Shown here: piece after piece, positions 1 to 10,200 of the stretch
Position numbering within the stretch: position 1 is the stretch's first letter
How the letters are laid out: each line of letters starts with the position of its first letter
DNA from: Bolinopsis microptera
Taxonomy: Eukaryota > Ctenophora > Tentaculata > Lobata > Bolinopsidae
Assembly: GCF_026151205.1 (NCBI RefSeq)
Contig: NC_087073.1
Span: 20,984,837-21,048,836 of the forward strand
Reading direction: 5' to 3'
Length of the DNA: 64,000 bases
Position numbers and translations under genes: made by a program
Notes under the pieces: generated by a model
The model's database searches: none
Told to the model about the DNA's origin: nothing
What the model saw: the letters and a program-made list of their open reading frames with translations, nothing else

Positions 1-2087
1 AATACAGCAGATAGTTCTCCTTCCACTCTGACCTTGAGCATGGTGTTGGTTAAGAGGAGTCTTACTAGCCTGAGGTCGTCGTCTGTGCATCCAGCTTTGA
101 CAAGAAGGTCAAGTATAGTCTGGCGTTTGATTGTGTCAAATGCTCGAGACATATCTATGCCCATCTTGTGATACTGGAAGTGTTTACGCGTGACAACCGA
201 TATCAACATCCGCTCAGCCCACACTAGATCACCACAACTTCTACCATGTTTGTACCCCGCCTGCGTGCTACCAGTGAAAGCATCAACTTTGTCTTCAATT
301 CTCTTCAGTACAATCATGGATAATATCTTACGAGCACCATTTGATAGACATAGAGGTCGTAGACTAGTGACAGGACCAGCTGGTTTGCGAGGTTTCGGTA
401 AGGGGGTGATGATGGCTTCACCTATAACATCAGGAAATGAATTGGTCTCCAATGCGCTATTGATGATCTCGGCATATTTTGACCAGAATTTTGTACCAGC
501 ATTTTTCAACCACTCGTTGTAGACTTTATTTGGACCAGTGGCTTTGTTGTTCTTGAGAGATTGGGCGGCTTTCTTTACTTCATCACATGTGATGGGTATG
601 TCTAGGCAGCGTCCATCCCCTATAAATGCTTGAAGTGGTTCATCCTCACACGTGAACTGCTTTTCGTAGTAGTCTCTGATCACTTGAGCTTTACCAGCAT
701 CTGTGGCAACAAAGTTACCTTCTTCATTGTGGACACTGATAGTAGATTTGGGCTTAGTGTCAGCTAGAGTACGCACAGCTTCAAACATCTGCCTTGTGTC
801 ATCTGTTGACATGATGGTTCGAGCGATGTCATCGGCACGTGTGTCAGCAAGGTTCTTGAGATGCTTACGGATGTCTTTCTGTAACCTGTTGATCCTTGTA
901 CGGACTTGAGTTCTGTCAGCAACTTGGTTGTTACAGTTAAGTGCAGCTTGCAGGGTTTGTCTCTCTTTTACAAGGGCTTCAACAGTTGAGTCACTACTGA
1001 AGTTACGGTTTCTGGAGCGTGGTAGTGTCCCGATTACTTCATCAGCAGTTGTCTTAAGGACATCCATCAGGTTAGTGAGATCATCATTAGGGTTTGATGT
1101 TACCTGAGAGTTGTTGACTTTCTGTTCGACTGAAAGTTGGTATTTGACTTTGGTGGGAAGGTCAGTGGTGAGCAGGGAGTTGTTATATCTCTTAACTACT
1201 GAACTTATCTTTTTTGTAGGAAAGATTTTGTAGTAGGGGGCTAGTTTGATCTTACAAGCAACGAGTCTGTGGTCTGAGTTAGTAGCAAGACCGCCATATG
1301 CTCTACAATCTTGGAACATGAATCTGCTGCGTGTTCTGCACAGAATATAATCTAATTGGGCAAAGACTGGACGAGTAAGTTTGCTACCTTTAGGGCGACC
1401 TTTGGCAGAAATACACATAGAGAAAGTAGTTCGATGTCTACAAGGATGATCAAAATAGGTATTGGTAGCAAACAGTTTGTTTAAGCACATGAAGTTTAAT
1501 AAATGTTCACCGTTGAAATTCCTTGTACCCATTCCAAACTTGCCCATATACTCTGTTACACCATACTGATAGTCCAAAGGAGATAAGGTTCCCAACTTAC
1601 TGTTGAGATCACCACAAACAAACAATTCATGAGATGCAGGAACTGAAATAGCATGGGTGAGTTCTCTGTAGAACTTTCTAAGAAGGGCAGGGTTTCCTTC
1701 TGCTTTAGGATTAGTCGGGCCATAACCGTTAACAATTCTGATATTTTTAGGATGGGATGAGAGATTAGAAGGAATGACGACATTAAGATAGGAAACCCGG
1801 TCTGAGGTATACTGATAGTCTGTGACATAAGGTAGTAATCTAGGACTTATGATGAAACCTAGTCCACCATGTCGTCCTTGATTTTGCTCCATCATGATCA
1901 ATTTGTAATTGTTTCTGAGATATCTAGTGGAATGATTTTTGACTTTTGTCTCTTGAACGCACAAGATATCAACACTATATTCAAAACAATCCGTTCCGAG
2001 TTCTTCCTGTTTCTCCGTCTTAGAGAGCCCTTTTGCATTCAGTGATGCTAGGCTCAGTAAGGAAGTAGAAGAAAACTTTGAACTCAT
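1..2087 (-). CDS. Non-LTR retrotransposon ORF2: APE endonuclease plus reverse transcriptase (3' part outside window)
   Basis: Reading the minus strand from an ATG at 2087-2085, I find no stop down to position 1 (about 695 codons). The N-terminal part is an AP-type endonuclease: SLNAKG near residues 15-20, QETK at 45-48, a GDLNSKLG block near 155, and a terminal SDHRLVACK block near 260. A charged linker follows. The reverse transcriptase then begins, with RPLCLSNGARK and the first catalytic block GIDMSRAFDTI near residue 645. In the family this protein nicks DNA and reverse-transcribes the element's own RNA in the nucleus. The fingers and first palm motif are in the window; the YADD box and thumb would lie left of it. 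The unbroken frame suggests a young copy. The ATG is chosen because it directly precedes the endonuclease fold; a longer N-terminus is not excluded. The clade is unresolved. Confidence 0.88.
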   Translation of the reverse strand, partial: MSSKFSSTSLLSLASLNAKGLSKTEKQEELGTDCFEYSVDILCVQETKVKNHSTRYLRNNYKLIMMEQNQGRHGGLGFIISPRLLPYVTDYQYTSDRVSYLNVVIPSNLSSHPKNIRIVNGYGPTNPKAEGNPALLRKFYRELTHAISVPASHELFVCGDLNSKLGTLSPLDYQYGVTEYMGKFGMGTRNFNGEHLLNFMCLNKLFATNTYFDHPCRHRTTFSMCISAKGRPKGSKLTRPVFAQLDYILCRTRSRFMFQDCRAYGGLATNSDHRLVACKIKLAPYYKIFPTKKISSVVKRYNNSLLTTDLPTKVKYQLSVEQKVNNSQVTSNPNDDLTNLMDVLKTTADEVIGTLPRSRNRNFSSDSTVEALVKERQTLQAALNCNNQVADRTQVRTRINRLQKDIRKHLKNLADTRADDIARTIMSTDDTRQMFEAVRTLADTKPKSTISVHNEEGNFVATDAGKAQVIRDYYEKQFTCEDEPLQAFIGDGRCLDIPITCDEVKKAAQSLKNNKATGPNKVYNEWLKNAGTKFWSKYAEIINSALETNSFPDVIGEAIITPLPKPRKPAGPVTSLRPLCLSNGARKILSMIVLKRIEDKVDAFTGSTQAGYKHGRSCGDLVWAERMLISVVTRKHFQYHKMGIDMSRAFDTIKRQTILDLLVKAGCTDDDLRLVRLLLTNTMLKVRVEGELSAV

Positions 2088-3482
2088 AACTGTCTCTTTC
2101 TGCTTTAACGTCTGCTTCGTCACACCAGTTTTCGCTGATGCTTGTGTCACGCGTCACCGTGTCATACCACCATAAACTTACAGTGAGGATCAATATATTT
2201 GTCGGTAACGATTTAATTACTAAGAGTAACTTATTAGAGGCAAATTTTTTATTAAAAAACATACGACATTATGCCACTGGCTATCTTGTTATATCATGCT
2301 GCACCAAAGTGGGCGTATTCTTCCAAAGACGAAGTAAAATTGTAAAAAAAGGATCCCTATCATCTGACTTTCCTAATGAACATGGTCTATAATAACCGTT
2401 ATAACTGATAATAATAATTAATATGTTTGATGGGGTGGCTGATGAGGGAGATTAGTTTCAGAGGAACTATATAGTTATTATTACTACATTTATAGTTATT
2501 ATTACTACAGACGTTGGGATAGTGCCTTTACTAAAGACTTGACCTAATGGAAGTCACGAGAAGGTCTCTATATATATTATTATATAATCTGTCAGAAGAA
2601 TTCAGTTTGTATTTGCGTGTACGTGTCTTTCTGGGGTTAATAGTTGGGAATTTGGTAATCTAGCTAGGCACACTTCGGGCTCAAAATTGAAATTCCTCGG
2701 GCGCACTTGGGGCAAAAAGTTACTTGGGGCATAGTTGGGGCAAATACAGTTGGGACACAGCTGGGGCACACTTGCTCACTTGGGGCACACTTGGGGACAC
2801 GAAAGAAATTTTTCAACTCTTAGTTCAAAATTTGAAAAGTTGAACGTCAGGTGCTGAGAAAATAATCTCCTGCACAGCACAATTCTAGGAGTGAGGTGAG
2901 AAACTAAGCGAGCTAATTTTCCGAGCTTCGACTTAAAAAATCGTAATCGACAATTTGCTCTCGTTTTTGACGTAATTATTGTATCTGAAAATCATGTCTT
3001 TAGCCACAAAAGTACCATTGCCGAAGCATTAGAGCTGGGGCTTATTTTCCAAGAAACGTTCATGCAGATGAAAATTGTTCCCAATTTTTAACTTATGATT
3101 ACTTTTAGATTTTTTGAAAAATAGATGATCATGATCGTAAGTTATATGAAGAAGCCACTACTATAGTATCACGAAATAAATAAGAAGCGGGCACTACATT
3201 CCTCACCATCTCGGTCCTGCTTATAATTCCAGCAACAGAAGATAAATTCACCACTCAAAGAGCACCAATATTACTTCAAGATGTCATTATTTCAATTGTA
3301 AAGGTCTCTTTCCAATATTCCATTATACTAATATGGATATACGTTCCAGGTCCGACCTATCTTGCGCTTAACCACACTGTTATGATATCTGATGTCAATT
3401 AATTAGATAATTTTAGGACTTATTGCCCCCATTTTGCTAGCTTCAGTGCGTCTCCTAATAATCTTACCAGCATGTCATGTAA
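2088..3482. other. Non-coding stretch upstream of the retrotransposon
   Basis: No credible gene is visible. The first few hundred bases probably include the 5' leader of the minus-strand retrotransposon. From about 2655 to 2800 there is a degenerate series of TTGGGGCA-like units; a related stretch recurs near 41,800-41,860, so it is a dispersed repeat. The rest is AT-rich, low-copy-looking DNA. If the dynein gene continues leftwards, this is part of one of its introns. Confidence 0.5.
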
Positions 3483-4302
3483 TTATAAACCCCTCCGGGT
3501 CATAATAAGATTCTGATAATCCCGGCTCCCGCTGTTAGTTTTTTCCCGCTGAATAAATAACCCCGGCACAGCTTTTATAATCCCGCCCCGGTAATTTGGC
3601 TCAACTAGATTTGTTTTGTTTTGATATTTCGTGAGAATTTCAACCGCGCACTGTCACGTGTTTTGATGACGTGTATCACGTGACTAACTACTAGGACGCG
3701 CATTGGTAAAAAATGTCACGTGACCTATGGCCTAACGTAAGAACTATTTAATACACTTGATCTACGTATCGGTCTAATTGCAGGCGCTGGCAAAACTCCA
3801 GCACACTGCTTACATTACTTAAACTCTTATACATTAATTGGACCAGTTCCAGAACTTGTCTCGACAGTTACATTTGATTTTGTCCGGTTAATTTTGTCGT
3901 GTTTGTTATAATTATAAGCCATGTATTATATTATACATAGTCGTCTACTTTGCTGGACTTCATGACACGATATCATTATTAGCTCCACCTTTTATCGCTT
4001 GCCAGGCTTAACTCGACGCCCCTTATCGATATTCATATTCATTCAACGTTCTTGACATACGTTGCATGCCACTTTTCGCGCGCGAAGCGCGCGCCGCCGA
4101 AGGCGAAACATGTATCAACAACGTTCTGACTGAGGAATAATGTTTAGATATAACGCCAATTTCAAATGTCATAGTACCTTAGTTGTATTAATTTGGTAGT
4201 CCCCAATTCCATTTCATATTTTCCATACTGATCTCATATAGCTAGAATTAAGAGTGAAATGTCAAATTGCTGGTCTTAGCACTAACCCGGAGGGGTTTAT
4301 AA
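3483..4302. mobile_element. TIR-bounded element of about 820 bp, non-autonomous
   Basis: The 18-mer TTATAAACCCCTCCGGGT at 3483-3500 reappears as its exact reverse complement at 4285-4302. The interval has no long ORF. It contains further G/C-rich hairpins, including one near 4074-4106 built from CGCGCG and GGCGAA arms. This is the layout of a non-autonomous DNA transposon or foldback element. No clear target-site duplication was found, so the superfamily is open. Confidence 0.55.
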
Positions 4303-4480
4303 CACATAACACCGGCACGCTTAAGTTATATTAAAATAACCCCTCGTGCTAAAGCACGTCGGGGTTATTTTCATAATAATCCCTCGTGCTTCGCACTCGA
4401 AATTATTATAAATTTTTCCCGCGCGTCGCGGGAAAAATTGAAATATAATCCCTGCGCTTGCCGGGGTTATGTGTGTTATA
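4299..4480. mobile_element. Short palindrome-rich MITE-like element
   Basis: TATAACACATAACACCGG at 4299 is matched, with small indels, by the reverse complement ending TTATGTGTGTTATA at 4480. Between them are at least two strong hairpins, at about 4333-4371 (around CTCGTGCTAAAGCACG) and 4412-4440 (TTTTTCCCGCGCGTCGCGGG). It abuts and shares its edge with the 3483-4302 element, suggesting nested or end-to-end insertion. Confidence 0.5.
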
Positions 4481-5018
4481 CTGTTCAGGGAATCAGGCGG
4501 TCTCTAATTCAGTAGTCTCAGTACAGGCTGATTGCTCAGGTTTATCTGGACACGTGACACTTGACAGCTCTATTGTGTGGAGCTGGTGTTTTTATTTAAC
4601 TGGTGTTAAGTATCTGGTAATTGTTTGTTCTTGTCAAACTTGAACACTTGTTCACTTGTACAGGCTAGTGCCTTTATCATCTCGTAAAATTTCTATTTTA
4701 GCCTGAGCTAGTCAGAAATCAGAAAGTTTCATTGTTTTGACGTTTTGGTCGTCAGGTGAGATCGCACCTGTGTTCAATCTTTAAACAATGTGAACTATCC
4801 AAATAAAATTCTGGAAAAAAACGGCAGTTGGGCTGCTACATCATTCAGTTCGTTGATTTATTCAGCAGTGTTGTGGAATGTTAACATGAGGATATAGTCA
4901 TTAGTTATTTCTTAAGAAACTTTTATTAAGTTTTGTAATTTGTATTAGAAATATTTCGCACTCATCGTTATTTTCCCGTGAGCATTAACTGTTTATTCCT
5001 AGATAGACCAGATTAACG

Positions 5019-6005
5019 ATGCAGTATGAATACGACCATCTCAAACCACAGCTCATGTTTTTTGGGACAGTAGAAACTGTAAGTATTCTAGTTGGAGGAG
5101 TAGTGAACCTACTGCTACTGACATTCCACACGAAACAACCAAACAAGACCACCACAGTGCTTCTCTACTGCCTCATGAACGGAACTGATCTTCTCATTTG
5201 TTTTCTCATGATTCCAGCTGTTATATCTTGCTGGTCTGGTTCTCAACCTCTTCTCTTTAAAACCAGGCTAGCCCGGGAAATCTGGCTCTTTATCTGGGAA
5301 GTTTCTGGAAGAACTTCAGTTTTTCTGATAGGACTTCAAAGTGTACTCAGAACAAGGGCCCTACTCTTCCCTTTCTCAAGACGACTCAATATAAAGGCCC
5401 TAGCTTCCATAATATTCGTCTACACGACCATTTTATGCGGTATCCAAAGTGTTCGTTTCTTCTACCAGGTTTACAGTGTTTTCAGTCCTAGAACCACCCG
5501 ACCCACTCTGATTTTCACATGGGTCCAAACAGCGATGGGTCCTAGGAATGTTGGCACGAATATTTTCATGTTTCTGAACAACCTGTTCGGTTACGTTATA
5601 CCGTTCCTACCTATCATGGTATCATGCGGTATCTCAATATATTGTATCAGGAAGTCCAGTAGAGCTACCCAGAGACGCCAACTTAACAACAACAACCCCC
5701 CTCCAGATAAACCTGCTTCTCATACCCTCCAACATAGAACAGCCACTACAACAGTTCTCATCCTTACTCTCGTCTACATCCTTACTAACGCTCCTTTGTT
5801 CGTTATGGAGCTGAACGAGATGCTTTTAGCAGTTTCTATCAGTCTCAATAAAGACATACGCTTCATAAACTGGGCAATGTTTATCGAGAAGGGACATTAC
5901 CTGGAGTACGTGTTTATATATGTAACAGTATACAATGTAGCAATGTGTGTGTGCTGCTCAATTCTACCCTCAATGGTTTGGTGTTCCTCAAAAGAACAGC
6001 CCTAA
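5019..6005 (+). CDS. Single-exon rhodopsin-like GPCR, apparently frameshifted in TM7
   Basis: The uninterrupted 328-codon ORF has the hydrophobic pattern of a class A receptor. TM1 carries VGGVVNLLLL (N30, position 1.50). TM2 carries MNGTDLLICF with the conserved Asp. The end of TM3 reads QSVLRTRALLFPF, a divergent replacement of the DRY motif. TM5 and TM6 follow (about residues 185-215 and 240-265), with a basic, Asn/Pro-rich third loop. It would act in the plasma membrane; the ligand is unknown. No introns are needed. The last 15-20 residues (CCSILPSMVW) do not look like TM7. The +1 frame over the same bases reads LLNSTLNGLVFLKR, a much better TM7 end, so a two-base change in the TGTGTGTG run near 5945-5955 probably truncated the protein. 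It lies antisense to, and left of the last visible exon of, the dynein gene. Confidence 0.8.
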   Translation: MQYEYDHLKPQLMFFGTVETVSILVGGVVNLLLLTFHTKQPNKTTTVLLYCLMNGTDLLICFLMIPAVISCWSGSQPLLFKTRLAREIWLFIWEVSGRTSVFLIGLQSVLRTRALLFPFSRRLNIKALASIIFVYTTILCGIQSVRFFYQVYSVFSPRTTRPTLIFTWVQTAMGPRNVGTNIFMFLNNLFGYVIPFLPIMVSCGISIYCIRKSSRATQRRQLNNNNPPPDKPASHTLQHRTATTTVLILTLVYILTNAPLFVMELNEMLLAVSISLNKDIRFINWAMFIEKGHYLEYVFIYVTVYNVAMCVCCSILPSMVWCSSKEQP

Positions 6006-6184
6006 TCCGGGACTACATAGCTCTCACATTCCAGCAGTTAGTTAGAAGGTTGCAGTGTAAGAAGGGGAGCAGCAATGTGGTTCTTGCTAATAGGTCTGTA
6101 GGTGTAGCTGTTACTGAGCTGTCCAGAACAGAGACTGTAGGTGTAGCGGGGACTGAGCTGTCCAGAACAGAGACTGTCATGTGA
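5945..6184 (+). pseudogene. Displaced TM7 end and cytoplasmic tail of the GPCR, in another frame
   Basis: This 79-codon frame overlaps the end of the receptor ORF. It starts with CVLLNSTLNGLVFLKR, resembling the end of TM7 in divergent class A receptors, followed by a basic helix-8-like stretch (QQLVRRLQCKKG) and a tail with two copies of a TELSRTETV repeat. It has no plausible start of its own and makes sense as the original C-terminus, separated by a TG-run length change. An assembly error in the TG run would explain it equally well. Confidence 0.6.
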
Positions 6185-6426
6185 GACAGGGAGATCTGAG
6201 TTTACTGAGTTTCTAAAACAGGGATAACTGAGCTGATTGACTGTCACGTGACTTAGTAAGGCTAATCTATCGGAAGATGACTCCAGATATCCTTTCTACT
6301 CCGATTGCAACAGTTTTATCGATTCTGTCCCAGCATAAATTTCCAGAAACTAAAAACAAAGGTAACAAAGCTATACTATAACTATACTAAACAAAGGTAA
6401 CACTAACTAACTAAAACTATACTAAC

Positions 6427-7215
6427 CGATCCTGACGTTCTCTCTGTTAACAGCCGCCTCCTCACGACTCACATTCTGCTTAGTTTGGTCAACAGACACT
6501 TTCTCCTGCTCCAACTTAATCATCAGCTGCTGTGTCAACTGGGGAAGGGAACATGTCAGCTTGGATACCCTGTGATTAATAAATAAACAGTCTGCAAGCG
6601 AAGAAGTTCCTTTCAGTACACACTACGTCATGTATTAGTACCTTAGCTTTGTGTTCAAGTTGTGGTTCCAAAGCGATGAGCTCTTCAGACATTCTCTCAA
6701 TCATACTGCTGGACATGTTCAGCGCTTTTATTCCGTTCACTAACCGCTGTCTGAATGAGTCTTTTGATTATTTTAATTTTAGTTCAACCTTCGTTTAACA
6801 TTTAAGATTCAGATGGTCTTGTTTTGAAATTATAATCTTTAAAAAATGATTACTCAAATTGAAAATAATAATATCTTTATTACTATTAGCTGAGTCCGTT
6901 ATGTAACTTTATAACGGACTTGTTTTAGACTTGATTTTTATAGTTGCAAATCCATTGACGATGCTGTAGTAAAAAAAAGAAACATAGTAAATATGATAAA
7001 TTTACCTTGACACAGTGAGGGTTTTGTTTTGTCTCTTGACCTGGTTACCTGGTTACCTGGTTACCTGGTTACCTGGTTACCCCACGTAATGATTAATTTA
7101 CCTTGACACAGTGAGGGTTTTGTTTTGTCTCTTGAGCATGGTTACAAAGTGCTGGAGAAGTTCAAGGTAAGAAGATGGCGTGATGTGGAAGTGACGGTTA
7201 GCTTTCAGTTTGTAC
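6427..7215 (-). CDS. Dynein heavy chain exons 49-51: AAA4 end and stalk coiled coil 1
   Basis: Exons: 7102-7215, 6642-6750 and 6427-6538. Exon 49 has [20 protein letters not shown], the landmark before the stalk. Exons 50-51 give the start of the outgoing stalk helix: [20 protein letters not shown], then [15 protein letters not shown] joined in phase to [20 protein letters not shown]. The stalk carries the microtubule-binding domain, which is not in the window. The next exon must be more than 6 kb further left or beyond the edge. Exon 49 is flanked by an amplified acceptor on one side and a duplicated donor on the other. Confidence 0.85.
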
Positions 7216-10200
7216 CTGGGTTAAAGTGACGGTTAGCTTTCAGTTTGTACCTGGGTTAAACTGTTAAAGTGACGGTTAGCTTTCAGTTTGTACCTGGGTT
7301 AAAGTGACGGTTAGGTTTCAGTTTGTACCTGGGTTAAAGTGACGGTTAGCTTTCAGTTTGTACCTGGGTTAAAGTGACGGTTAGCTTTCAGTTTGTACCT
7401 GGGTTAAAGTGACGGTTAGCTTTCAGTTTGTACCTGGGTTAAAGTGACGGTTAGCTTTCAGTTTGTACCTGGGTTAAAGTGACGGTTAGCTTTCAGTTTG
7501 TACCTGGGTTAAAGTGACGGTTAGCTTTCAGTTTGTACCTGGGTTAAAGTGACGGTTAGCTTTCAGTTTGTACCTGGGTTAAAGTGACGGTTAGCTTTCA
7601 GTTTGTACCTGGGTTTAAGTGATATTTATCAAATAAATATCCTTAAAAAATTTTAAAATAAAAAACATTTAAAAAAAATTTAAAAAAAAAGAAAATTTAT
7701 CCTGATCAAAGTGATATTAATTAAATCCATTAAAGAACTATTCTGATTTTAAATTCCCCAATGATTAAATAAATCGATTATAGACGTAAAACATAATATT
7801 AATGATTCTTACTCGTCGATGATTTTCTGCACGAACATGTGTATCTGTACACAAACAGGGGCTAGCTTCTCTTTTATAGCCTGACAAGAGAATCAACAAT
7901 AGTGTCATTGAGTTTAAGAATATATTTTTATATTGCGTAATTAATTCTTTAATAACTCCAGCCTTCATACCTGGGCTGGAAACTGTGCTGCTCCGAGAGT
8001 GTGATGCTTAAAGAAAACCACAAAACAGAAAACATCACATATAAAACAGGAAAGTAAGCTTAACACGTGGACAGACAATAGTGACGTCAACTTGACGACA
8101 CTGAGTGACAAGAATATGTGACCAGGTGAAGAACAGGAAACCACTGGAATGGGAACACAACAGACCTTAAACTGGTCCCTTTCCTCTTCAGTCAAATGAC
8201 CGTACGCTCGGGCTAGGGCTGGGTTTAATACTTCACCTTTCTGTAAATTTACTATAAACCAATTCCAAGTCTTTAATTAGAAAGTTATGGCACAAATTCC
8301 GAATTTAAAGACCCTGAACTGTGAAATAATAATATTGAAAGTAAGACCCTTCTCTACACCAACTTTACACGTGATGCCCATATAAGGAGTGGGGTGCTCT
8401 ACTCTACACCTACCGAGCTAGTAGCAACAGATTTGGTGTTGGCGATGATCTTGTCGAGTTGGTTGTGTTTGAAGAAAGTGTTGGCTACAGCCAGAAGCGC
8501 TGCCTCCGGCCACTCGCTGTAGAAATCAATGAAACAGTTGGAGAGGATTGCGGGGTGCATTCTGCAGTACCTCTTGAAGTTGGTACCGGTGGGGGAAATA
8601 CTGATCACTATGTGCAAGCACTGGTAGATGTTCTGAAAATGGGTTTTAGTTTAGATCACGTGCGTTCTATATTGTACACGTGTTGTTCCGCATCCTAAAC
8701 ATTCCGTCGGTTATTTAATCCCCACCATGACCATATGTTAGAAATCATGAAAATGATTGATGAGTAGATATTTGAAATATTTGACCATCTTACACCCACA
8801 TTTTTGATTAATTCTGTAACTGAGAATTCAAAATAATGTGCTGACCGTGATAAAGCTGGACCAGATGTGAGTATTGTTTGCATTCTCGTGCACCGTGTCT
8901 TGTCGGTTCTTCATAGCGCTCACGATGTACTCCTTCTCTTCGTTGTCAAACCAGTGCTGTATCTGCCCTCCCCCCATTAACTCTCTATATCGCACATAAA
9001 CTCGTCCTACATAAAGTTAAATCTAAACATTTCACATTTAACCTTTCGTTTTCCTTGCCAACGTGAAATACAGACAAATTGAACGAATACTCTTTTTCTA
9101 TGAAGAACAGTCTTGTTTTGACAACCAGTTAAAGTGTTTGAACTATACGCTACTATACCTGTAAAATATGTAGCTCGCTAATAAAGAGGGTGCACATTTT
9201 CTTCTGAGAGCCACACTTCAGTAGAATAGCCTTGAGATCGTCTCTCAAATCAAACAGAGTGTAGTTTCTTCTGATGTTGAGTTCATGATAAGCTGAGCCA
9301 GCTATAAAGGTAGCTAGTCTTGCGGAGGAGGAACGACCTGTTCCACCTACTCCTAGCTGGGATAATGTGGTAGGTAAATACTATGATGATTAGGATTATA
9401 TAAAATTTAACCTTTTTTAATTATAATTTATCAAATCGTCCAGTTTAAAAAAACTCGCTCTTTTAAATCATCTGAAGAAAGAATTAGGCTCATTTTGATT
9501 GCTGAGTTTGAGTAATCCATATATTTATTAGCCTTCAGCCAAATCTTTTAAATTCAGGCCAATTAGGCTTCAAGGAGCCATTGCTTCAATACTCAGTAGT
9601 ACTCCTCCTTTCAGCGAAAAATCGCGAATATTTCCGTTTTTAACGTAAGATCGTGAAATTCCTTTACCATTTACATTACGCGAAATTTAAAGATCAAATT
9701 CAGTGCGCGTTAAGGTACATAGGGGGGGGGGGGGGGGGGGGGGGGGGGGTGTCATGTCCGTCTATGTCCGCCTATGTCCTGTCCTTTTTGGATTCTATGA
9801 GACAACGGACGTGTTTTTTGGGACATTGGCGGACACGGACGGACATTGGCGGACTCGGACGGACATTGGCGGACTCGGACGGACATTGGCGGACTCGGAC
9901 GGACATTGGCGGACCCGGACGGACATTGGCGGACTTGGATGGACATTGGTGGACATTAGCGGACATTGGTGGACATTAGCGGACAAACATTTTGAGGACT
10001 GAAGAGTACTGAAGAGTACTGAAGAGTACTGAGGAGGATGGCTGAGAAGGATGGCTGAGGAGGATGGCTGAGGAGGATGACTGAGAGGGAGGAGGAGGAG
10101 GCAGAGGAGGAAGAGGACTGAGGAGGAGGAGGAGAAGGACTGAGGAGAAGGAGGACCCAGGAGGAGGAGGACCCAGGAGGAGGAGGACCCAGGAGGAGGA

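Noticed and set aside
190-909. Plus-strand ORFs of 110 and 68 codons
   Set aside because: Antisense shadows of the minus-strand retrotransposon ORF2, which has recognisable endonuclease and RT motifs.
9159-9356. Inactivating Lys-to-Arg change in the AAA4 P-loop
   Set aside because: GVGGxGR is common in AAA4 of axonemal dynein heavy chains, so it is not evidence of a defective gene.
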